Assembly (NCBI RefSeq): GCF_026745355.1
Contig: NC_079205.1
Location: forward strand, 46,121,558 to 46,185,557
DNA length: 64,000 nt
Direction: 5' to 3'
Origin: Beta vulgaris subsp. vulgaris
Lineage: Eukaryota; Streptophyta; Magnoliopsida; Caryophyllales; Amaranthaceae
This document shows, in pieces, positions 1 through 7,993 of this stretch; within the stretch, counting starts at the first letter, position 1; each line of letters starts with the position of its first letter. Both the position numbers and the translations under genes were made by a program. The notes under the pieces are model-generated. The model was not told the origin of the DNA. It saw nothing but the letters and a program-made list of their open reading frames with translations, and searched no databases.

Positions 1-1892
1 TTGCTGAAAATCAAGGGGCTTTCATAAAAGGAAGGTTCATAGCTCACAATGTGCTTATTTGCCAGGATATGGTGAGGGGTTATGGGAAGAAAAAGGCAAG
101 CCCAAGTTGTATTATCAAGATGGATTTGAAAAAAGCATATGATTCAGTAGATTGGAAGTTCATTGAAGAAATGTTAAGAGCTCTTAAATTTCCTGATAAG
201 TTTACACAGATGATAATGGAATGTGTAAAATCTCCCAAGTATTCACTGGTAATTAATGGCAGCTGTTATGGTTATTTTGCTGGGAAAAAGGGGCTAAGAC
301 AAGGTGACCCTATGTCACCTTTATTGTTTGTCATAGGAATGGATTATTTGTCTAGAACAATGAAGATGATTGGAGAGAAGTCAGAGTTTAAATTCCATCC
401 TAGATGCTCTGGGGTAAAGCTCAACCACTTATGTTTTGCTGATGATCTCATACTATGCAGCAAGGGTGATTTTAAGTAAGTGTACCTGATGTTACAAGGA
501 TTCAAGCACTTTTCAAATGTATCAGGCTTGGAGGTCAATGTGAACAAGACTGAAGTCTTTACAGCTGGAATGAAGGCAGAAGATGTTCAGAGAATCCTAA
601 ATGTTTCAGGTTTCTCTAGGGGCAAACTACCATTTAAATATCTTGGGGTCCCTATCAGCCATAGAAGATTGGGACTGAAGGACTGTTTAATGATGGTGGA
701 GAAGATAACAGCTAGAGTGAGAAGTTGGAGCAGCAGGAACATCTCATACCAGGGCAGATTGGTGCTGGTAAATGCAGTCCTTCTCAGTATTCAAGTGTAC
801 TGGTCCCAGATATTTGTCTTGCCCAAGAAGGTTATACAGGAAATACAGATGGTTTGTAGAGCATACCTGTGGTCTGGAAATTATTTCAGTAGCAGAGGGG
901 GTTATGTTGCTTGGGAGAAGGTGTGTACTCCTAAACATGCAGGTGGTTTAGGTGTTAGGAATTTAGAATGCTGGAATAAGGCAACTATGGGTAGATATGC
1001 TTGGGCTCTGGAAAATAAAAAAGACAATCTTTGGATCAAATGGGTGAGTGAACTATATGTGAAGAATGATACTTGGTGGGATTACAAGCCTGCTCAAGGA
1101 TGTAGCTGGTACTGGAAGAAAATATGTGAAGTAAAAGAAGAGATGAAAAGCAAGATCAATGAAGTGGTGTTACAGAATATGAATGAATATTCTGTCAAGT
1201 CAATTTACAACATATTGACAGGCAACTTCATCAAGATACACAGGGACAAATATGTATGAGAGAGAATGATAAGACCTAAGCATAGGTTTTTCTTGTGGTT
1301 GTTGAAAATGGACAGAATACAGACAACAAAAAGACTATATGACAAGGGCATTGCAACAACAGATCAGTGTCTGATTTGTGGTCTACAGGAGGAAAATCAA
1401 GAACACTTGTTTTTTGAATGCAGATACAGCAAGGCTGTTCTCAGGAGAATTATCACATGGATGGGAATTCAGAAGAACAATCTAAACGCACAATCGTTTA
1501 TGCATTGGATAAGTAGATGCAAGGAAGCCAAGTTTAAGAAGCAGATTTATGCTGCTATCCTGGGAGCACTGGTATATAACATATGGAGAGTTAGAAATGA
1601 AGTGGATTGGACTCAAAAGGTGTCTTCTGTGAATAGTACAGTAAATAGAGTACAAATAGATGTTATAGAAAGATGTTATAGTGTTCTCCCTAAAAAAGTA
1701 TCTCAAGTTAATAGAACTTGGCTTAGAGATCTTACTAGCAATGTATGTGTGTACTGAGGTGTGAGGGCCTTGGGTAGGGGGTCCAACCTAGTTGGTTTGC
1801 CTCCCCTTAGTTGCTCTGTAGGTTGTTGTGTTTGAGAATGTTTGGCAATATACTTCTTTGATTTAGCAAAAAAAAAAAAAAAAAAAAAAAAA
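1..1892 (+). mobile_element. LINE (L1-type) retrotransposon, 3' portion, decayed ORF2
   Basis: The left end of the window cuts into a LINE ORF2. One frame runs from position 3 to 1757 and encodes the reverse transcriptase core ([12 protein letters not shown] near 120-155, [11 protein letters not shown] near 293-325, catalytic FADD near 436-447) and then the C-terminal zf-RVT domain (CLICGLQEENQEHLFFEC, about 1369-1422). Two in-frame stops break it: TAA at 477-479 and TGA at 1257-1259, the latter replacing the tryptophan usually found before the RMIRPKHRFFLW block. There is no RNase H domain after zf-RVT, so this belongs to the same subfamily as the LINE at 17479-21325, not the one at 42.7 kb. 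A short 3' UTR ends in a 25-A tail (1868-1892). The endonuclease and ORF1 lie outside the window. The element is non-coding today. Confidence 0.93.
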
Positions 1893-2412
1893 TTACGATC
1901 CCTTCGGAAATTAGTGCACGCATATATGCCTTGTGAGGCTTTATGCTTTTGCAAAATTATATTGGAATCTTCATTAGGTATGTGTATTATATAAACTAAT
2001 AATTCTAAAGGTTATTTCATTAACAGAATGTTTATCTTTAATATATCTTATTACTTCTATTATATTGATTCCGATTCGTGTGATTGAACATAGAATAACA
2101 TGCATAAACCCAAATTAAAAAAAAATTGTTTTGCTTTGTCTTGTAAGGGATAGCATCATTGGGTGCGGCCCATTGTTCCCAAATAAATATGGCCCGAACA
2201 ATTGAATTGTGTAAACTCCAACTTTGAACCTGTCCAAGCCCTACACACATTTTGACATTGAACTTATCTTTCCTAATAATAACAAGCGTCCATGGGATAT
2301 TAGATAAGATAACTAAAAATATAAATATGAAATGAATCTAAGCATTAATTACTCCGATTGACACGCGATTTTAGAATCATTCCAAAATTTATACCATTTC
2401 TGAAAAATATAT
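1893..2412. other. Spacer, no gene seen
   Basis: AT-rich sequence between the LINE tail and the next MITE. I see no coding frame with family resemblance, no RNA gene and no clear repeat ends. Confidence 0.6.
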
Positions 2413-2415
2413 TTA

Positions 2416-2719
2416 GGGCCTGTTCTCTTCGGCAAAAAACAGCTGAACTGAACTGAACTGAGCTGAACTGAACTGAACTGAACTGAACTGAACTGATCTG
2501 AACTGAACTGAACTGATCTGAACTGAACTGAACTGAACTGAACTGAAATGAATAGTGATATGTGAGAGTAAAAGTATTGTCAAGAGCTGAACTGAACTGA
2601 ACTGAACTGAACTGGTCTGAACTGAACTGAACTGATCTGAACTGAACTGAATTGAACTGAACTGAATTGAACTGAACTGAACTGAACTGAACTGAAAATA
2701 AGCTGGGGAGAACAGGCCC
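2416..2719. mobile_element. PIF/Harbinger-like MITE filled with GAACT pentanucleotide repeats
   Basis: The ends are a perfect 12-bp inverted repeat, GGGCCTGTTCTC (2416-2427) and GAGAACAGGCCC (2708-2719), flanked by the 3-bp direct repeat TTA (2413-2415 and 2720-2722). A TTA/TAA target duplication is typical of PIF/Harbinger (Tourist-like) elements. Nearly the whole interior is a degenerate tandem array of a 5-bp unit (CTGAA/GAACT), split near 2546-2585 by a short unique spacer. There is no transposase frame, so the element is non-autonomous. A second member of the family, reversed, lies at 36682-37531. The serine/valine-rich translation of the array is meaningless. Confidence 0.8.
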
Positions 2720-2722
2720 TTA

Positions 2723-4210
2723 GTGTATATCTAATGTCTCGGGAGTCCGTTAGCAAGATCCATATATAATTAGACATATATAATTAAGTCAGTGGACATA
2801 ATTAGCTTAAATTACCATGATTAAAACGACATCATGTTAAAAAAAAGCTTTATTGTTTTTTTGTTCTCTCCCTAGACCTAATTCTCTCTCGCCACCTCCC
2901 TTTTCTTCCATTTATCTTTTTTATCAGTTAGGGGATGCCATAAATGATTTCATGTTCTGCCAGCTTACTATAAATTCAAAGGTAGAGGTACGTATGAGAT
3001 AAAATATTGCACGTGAGACTTGTGTAACAACAAAGTGTAGGGAGAGTATTATTACAAAGGTGGAGATAAAGTGTTACATGTGGAGTAAGAAGGGTAAGTA
3101 AAACTTGGTATACGAAGAGGTATCGCTTAAAATATAAAGTGGGTGAAATAAGAATACAAAACAAAAACGAAAACAAAAGAAAGAGTATTATAATTGAAAA
3201 TCAAACGGAAAATTAAATATTAAATTGTGAAAGAAGTTTTTCATTTTTGTCATTTACGATTTTTTTTGACAAAACTAGAATCTTAAAAAAGTATAATCAC
3301 AAGAATTATTAGATTTTTATTATTAAAAAATTTTAATTTTAATTTCGATATCTTTTTTCTTTGTGAATATGTCTCGATTATCAGTCAAATGTTGACCATA
3401 ATCTCACCAATGTTTAAGAAAAAATAATATGATCATATGAGATTTTGTCAAATTCGTTCCACTTAATAATTTTAAAGACTAGATTTTTGTACACAAAATA
3501 TATACATAAATAAGTAGTTAATAGAAATAATGTAAGACAACCTAAATTTGAGGTTGTAACTTTTGGCAATAACTTTACGAAAATATATGGTTTCAGCCAA
3601 TTTTAAGGCAATATTTTGGGCAAATTAGGTTTGCAAATATCTTATTTTTGCAATTTTTAGGGGAAAGATAGAAAAAAAGGAAAGTGACAGAGGAAGCAAA
3701 AATGAAAGTAGCGTGTTAGAGGAAAAAAGAAGCAACAAATTAGGGTTTCAAGTAAATGTAAAAATGAAGAAAATTTATGATTTTGTTAAAAGAAAAAAAC
3801 TTTAGTATCTCCTCAGGATTATTTCTTAATTATGTGTTTAAGAAGTGGTCCAATAGTGAAAGAACTTTAGTTCTAAAAAAATGAAACAAAATAGTGAAAA
3901 AGATAGTTGCAAACATATTTTTTACATTATCTTATAATAAAGTAAGTTAAACTATAATCACTTGTTATAGATATTCTATCAACATAATAAAGCAGTAGAA
4001 AAACTAAAAATATTTTAAGAATTCTTTCGTGAGCTTCAAGTAATTAGTTGATCGAGTGATAATTTTTAGTTCATATTATTTAAAAATATAATAATTTTTC
4101 TCTTTCAATAAAATATAATAATAACTCTTATCCAAGAGAAAATACAAAAGATATTATTAATTGAATCACGTTTACGTACATTATATATTGCGATAAAAAG
4201 AATAGAACAA
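2723..4210. other. AT-rich spacer, no gene seen
   Basis: About 1.5 kb of AT-rich DNA with many short A and T runs. I found no frame resembling a protein, no matching terminal repeats and no tandem array. It may hold old, unrecognisable repeats. Confidence 0.6.
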
Positions 4211-4225
4211 GAAAATTGAGGTCAT

Positions 4226-4580
4226 TGGCTATTTACATGGCAACCCGCTTGGCCAAAGCTCATGGGTATGCTGATGTGATTTTTGAATCCGACTCTCTGG
4301 TAGCAACGAAAAGGTTATCGAAAGCAGCAATTTTCTTCTCTGATCTGGATGCAATACTTGGGGACATTCTCTCTATGTGTAATGTTTTTTCTTCTGTTTC
4401 TTTTTCTCATGTCAAAAGGGATGGGAATATTGTTGCCCATAACCTTGCTAGAGTTGTGCCTTTTGGTGTTGAGCAGTGTTAGGAGCATCACTGCCCTAGT
4501 ACTGTAACACCTTATGTACTTATGGACACTTTGTCCCTTTGATTAATGCACTTCTCTTTCCCCTCAAAAAAAAAAAAAAA
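4226..4580 (+). mobile_element. 5'-truncated LINE copy ending in RNase H domain, with target-site duplication
   Basis: The open frame up to the stop at 4480-4482 is the C-terminal half of a plant RNase H-like (RVT_3) domain: YADVIFESDSLVA with the catalytic Asp, then SFSHVKRDGNIVAHNLAR with the typical AH..AR ending. An 83-bp 3' UTR leads into a 15-A tail (4566-4580). The insert is bounded by GAAAATTGAGGTCAT (4211-4225) and GAGAATTGAGGTCAT (4581-4595), a 15-bp target-site duplication with one mismatch. It is thus a dead-on-arrival insertion of the RNase H-carrying LINE type, like the one at 42.7 kb, and not a host gene. Confidence 0.9.
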
Positions 4581-4595
4581 GAGAATTGAGGTCAT

Positions 4596-4906
4596 ATTTG
4601 AATTAAAGTTCTCCCATTCATCAGAGTAATATACTTAAAGTGCGTTGAACAATAACTTTCAAATGAAGTAGCTTTCAGTGTTTCGACCAAATGAAAATGT
4701 TAAATAGTGAAAAGTCGTGTTTGGTAAAATAGTGCTAGAAGTAGTTTTTTTTTTATGTTAAACTAGTGTTTTGAAAAAGATACAAATGTTAGTTTTGGGA
4801 GTAGAGTTAGCTTTTAGAGCAGTTTTTGAAGGTTGAAAATAGTTTAATTTTGTTATATTCCTAAACTAACAACTAGATTTATCTTAAGCTAATTATCATA
4901 AAAATT
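4596..4906. other. Spacer, no gene seen
   Basis: About 310 bp of AT-rich sequence between two insertions. Nothing recognisable. Confidence 0.55.
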
Positions 4907-5964
4907 GGTTCTTTCACCAAATACCCCTGACAAAAAAAATTATTCACCAAATACCCCAGTTTTTTCAAAATTCACCAGATACCCCTAACTTTTAAAAAAA
5001 TTCACCAGATACCCCAAATTTGTAAAAAAATGACAAATGATACCCTTAATGACTGACGACGGTTAACTCTGTTAGTCATTAGTGTTAATTAACCCTAAAA
5101 AATTTTAATTAACCTAAAAACCCTAAAAACCTAACTAACCCTAACCCCCTTCTCTCTCCCCTAAACCACCACCACCCCCCAACCCCAGCCCCACCAGCTA
5201 CCAGCCCCCCAAGCTCCCCCCTCCCCCGGTCGCAGCCGTCGCCCCTCCCCCTCCCTCGGTCGCAGCCGCCCCTCCCCTCCTTCGGTCGCAGTCGCCCCTC
5301 CCCCTCCTTCGGTCGCAGTCGCGCCTCCCCATCCCCACCACCCCCAGCCAGATCCCCCTCCCCCCACCCCCTTCAAATTCCGAGCCCCCCCCCCAACACC
5401 TCTGTCGGTCGCTACCCCTTCGAAGCTATGCACGAGGGACGGGGAGGTGGAGGGACGCGAAGAGGAAGAGAAGGCACAGGGAGGAGGTGCGCGAGGGACG
5501 GGGAAGGTCGGCGAGAGTGAGGGAGAGGGAGGGGAAGCGCGAGGGACGGGGAAAGGGCGGAGGCGCGTGGGAAGGAGGGGGAAGGGAAGCGCGAGGGAGG
5601 CGAGGGGAGGGAGGCTGCCGGGAAAGGGAGGGGGTTGGTGGGATGGTGGTGCCGGGATTGGTGGTTGTCTGGGGTTGTTAAGGGGGGGTGGGGGTTGGTG
5701 GGTTAGGAGAGAATTAGTTAGGGTTAGTTAGGTTAGGATTAGTTAGGGTTAGTTACATTGACTTAGGTTAATTAGGTTGACTTAGGGCTAATTAAGTTGC
5801 TTTGGGGAAAACTTGTAAATAAACACTAACGGAGACTAACGTCCGTCAACCTTGGGGGTATCTGGTGAATATTTTTAAAAGTGAGGGGTATCTGGTGAAT
5901 TTTGAAAAAACCTGGGGTATTTGGTGAATAATTGTTTTTGTTAGGGGTATTTGGTGAAAAAACC
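4907..5964. mobile_element. Non-autonomous TIR element (Mutator-like) with purine/pyrimidine-rich core
   Basis: Long terminal inverted repeats of roughly 110-130 bp are built of repeated TTCACCAAATACCCC / TTCACCAGATACCCC units. The left arm starts GGTTCTTTCACC at 4907; the right arm ends GGTGAAAAAACC at 5964. The flanks ATAAAAATT (4898-4906) and GTAAAAATA (5965-5973) match at 7 of 9 positions, consistent with a decayed 9-bp Mutator-type duplication. The core is C-rich on one side (5150-5430) and G-rich on the other (5440-5740), with stretches of telomere-like ccctaa/ttaggg spacing near 5100-5150 and 5700-5790. The Gly/Arg-rich frames in the core (5161-5433 minus, 5447-5731 plus) are products of skewed composition and are not called as genes. 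Confidence 0.68.
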
Positions 5965-5988
5965 GTAAAAATAATTTTCACACTCAAA

Positions 5989-6076
5989 TTTTTTTTTCAA
6001 GGTAAGGAGGCGAATTGATCCCAAGACAACCTGGAACTAGAAGGGAAGCTCTAACTACTAAACTATCCTGACTCTC
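5989..6076 (-). mobile_element. tRNA-derived SINE (88 bp) with perfect 13-bp target duplication
   Basis: Read on the minus strand this contains a pol III box A-like motif TAGTTTAGTAG (plus 6055-6065) and a box B motif GATCAATTC (plus 6012-6020) at tRNA-like spacing, and ends in a 9-A tail (plus T run from 5989). It is flanked by identical TTTCACACTCAAA copies at 5976-5988 and 6077-6089. These traits define a short tRNA-type SINE. It sits just upstream of the promoter region of the His-rich gene at 6491. Confidence 0.85.
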
Positions 6077-6243
6077 TTTCACACTCAAACTTTAACACCT
6101 AATATCTAACTGCTAACCACTCGTACAACCGGTCTACTGCTACAATTAATAGTTATTACAACAAGTACTTTTGTCGAACAGACTATTAATATATAAATCA
6201 GCTACAATAAATTACAATCGCGTACGCTTGAGAAAAAGAAAAG

Positions 6244-6490
6244 ACAGATTCAACCTTAAGTTGCTGACATTTCTTCCATTAGGGCCAAAAAAAAAAAAAA
6301 GTTGACCGTTAACGTTTCTTCAAGAAATTCCACAACACCATGAGAAGTCAAGATTTGAGAAACTTAACCAACAATAACTTCTTTACGCGGGTTTTTTTCT
6401 TCCCTTTATAAATACATTCAACCAAATTACATAGATATTACATTTCGCATAAGATAACCAAAGTTGCCAACTTCCCATATTAAAGAAATA
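6244..6490 (+). promoter_or_regulatory. Promoter and 5' UTR of His-rich gene 1
   Basis: This region aligns by eye with 30697-30960, upstream of the second His-rich gene. Shared blocks are GACAGATTCA(A/G)CCTTAA, then AAGTCAA(G/C)ATTTGAGAAAC and AACCAACAATAACT followed by TTTACGCGG, a TATAAATA box (6407-6414) and the leader CCAAAGTTGCCAACT (6458-6472). W-box cores TTGACC (6302-6307, plus) and TTGACT (minus strand, 6346-6351) are present; the second is conserved in the paralogue. TATA to ATG is 84 bp. Confidence 0.75.
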
Positions 6491-6772
6491 ATGGGACCTC
6501 CTCTGCATTTTATACTCCTCCTCATATTTTTCTTTGTAATAATTGGAGTAGGATCAGCCGTAGCAATCATACAACGGTGTAGTTATAGGGTGCCTGATTC
6601 CTCTAACAATGCTGAATCTCGCCCCTCAGATATCGGGGACAACCACAACCATCATCACCGCGCTCACCACCACCATCACCACGCCCACAACCATGCTGCA
6701 CACGCAGGGCACATCGATATCGGCGCTACACACGCAGGGCACATGGGTGGTGGACATATGTCTCATTGTTAA
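6491..6772 (+). CDS. Small single-pass membrane protein with histidine-rich tail, copy 1
   Basis: I do not recognise a named family. The 93-residue product begins at the ATG at 6491; a longer upstream-open frame lacks an ATG and lies in the leader. Residues about 6-27 form a strongly hydrophobic segment (HFILLLIFFFVIIGVGSA), followed by IIQRCSY..P..SN..ES.PS, then a tail with 18 histidines including a run of six, small residues Ala and Gly, and a C-terminal MSHC. It is a paralogue of 30961-31209: the membrane segment type, the RCSY block and the SHC end are all shared. Basic residues just after the membrane segment suggest the tail faces the cytosol (inference), and the tail could bind Zn, Cu or Ni (inference only). 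A retroelement LTR starts 11 bp after the stop, so the native 3' UTR is lost or displaced. It appears to be one exon with no defects. Confidence 0.8.
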   Translation: MGPPLHFILLLIFFFVIIGVGSAVAIIQRCSYRVPDSSNNAESRPSDIGDNHNHHHRAHHHHHHAHNHAAHAGHIDIGATHAGHMGGGHMSHC

Positions 6773-6783
6773 GGATATATAGT

Positions 6784-7271
6784 TGTTTCGGTGTGGAAAC
6801 AGCTAGCGTCCTTTATAAGGCCGTTGAGTTATGAGAGGTCACGTCCTTGCTGGAAAGCTGCACAAGACGCAAACGTAAGCTGCCCTCGGGGTTGTTCTGA
6901 GGAAACCTCCTCCGACGCTCAAGTCAGTAATTAGGCCCACTGAGATCTAGAGAGAGAAACTTGAAAGAGAGAGATAAGCTATTTTTGGTATCAGAGAATG
7001 TACCTGCAGAATAGTACCATTGGGGTATTTATAGGAGTACTATTCATCTGACAGGGCATATAATCCTTTGACACGTGTATGGATGTGACGCACTTGACAG
7101 GTGGGAAGATTCCCTTTCTTTTGTCTTGTTAGGCGTCCGCCAGCATTGTCGGCCTACAGAGGTATCCTGTTTTGAATGATGCTTCTGGTGCCCTAAGCAT
7201 ATTCGCGTCCAGTACCTTATTCGCGATCTTACATACCGTGGCCGCTAATAGGCTTGGGTTATACCCATACA
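6784..7271 (-). repeat. 3' LTR of the Tat-type element
   Basis: 488 bp. On the minus strand it starts TGTATGGGTATAACCC and ends CACCGAAACA, the usual TGT...ACA form. A TATA-like TATAAATACC lies on the minus strand near 7028-7037. It begins 11 bp after the stop codon of His-rich gene 1, in antisense to that gene. The inner edge is set by the adjoining purine-rich tract. Confidence 0.8.
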
Positions 7272-7993
7272 GCTAGCCCCCCAGCATCCTTTGGGGTCTT
7301 GACCGCTAAGGATGTTGTCGGATGGACGCGGGTATTTTTTGTGATATTTTAATAATTAATTTTTTCTTTTATTTTTCGAAAGAGTAGGTTTGACAGGTGC
7401 CACGTGTCGTCGTAGGGAGTTGAAGAATTTCGAAAAGTTAATGATTGCCTTTTCCGAAAATCCCGCCCAGCGCTTCATTAGGGTTTATTACAATCACGAC
7501 ACTTGGCACACATCTGAGAGGAAGTTGGAGGGTTCATTTAATCTTGGCCATTTATCTTGATATAAATGTAACAGGCGGTTTATTTTATGAATTTTTTATC
7601 CTCTTGCTTAAAAGAAATCTCTTTCTCTTCCTCTTATTCTTCTGACTCAAACTCCATTGTTCGAACTCCTTTTACTCAAAAGCTCGACTTCTAGTGCTTG
7701 GTTTTTGCTGAAAAGTTCACCATTCTTCTAGTTTCTTCTTTTCGGTTTTTGTGATACTAAGAATTTCGCGTTTCTTCAACTTGCATTTTCTGGGTTTCTT
7801 CTCCGCTTTGGCCTTTGTGGTTTTTCGGGTTAAAGGTTTCAGCTTTTGAAGTTGCTCTTGCTGTGTTGGTGCTTCACCTGTCTTTTCCGACGACTTCTGC
7901 TCTTTGTTACTTCCCTTTTTCCGGCGACCTTAAGTCTCCAGGTAATTTTACACTTTTCCCCTCATTTCCTTGTCTTTTTCGCGTTTAATCGTC
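7272..7993 (+). promoter_or_regulatory. Putative promoter/5' leader of the retroelement antisense gene
   Basis: This lies between the polypurine tract and the antisense gene's ATG. A G-box CACGTG is at 7401-7406, followed by a block (GAAGAATTTCGAAAAGTTAATGATT and onward through CCCGCCC) also present upstream of the second copy's antisense gene (26500-26580, reversed). A TATA-like GATATAAATG is near 7558, followed by a CT-rich leader. The conservation with the other, diverged element suggests the region serves the antisense gene; no expression is shown. Confidence 0.5.

Noticed and set aside
2580..2777. Ser-Val-Gln repeat protein frame on the minus strand
   Set aside because: Translation of the GAACT pentanucleotide array in the MITE.
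4216..4482. Possible small RNase H-like host gene
   Set aside because: Target-site duplication, A tail and truncation show it is a LINE 3' end.
5161..5731. Gly/Arg-rich open frames on both strands
   Set aside because: They follow from C-rich/G-rich composition inside a TIR element; no start context, no domain, no relatives seen.
5090..5800. Interstitial telomere
   Set aside because: The words are TTAGGGTTAGTTAGG-like but not a regular TTTAGGG array.
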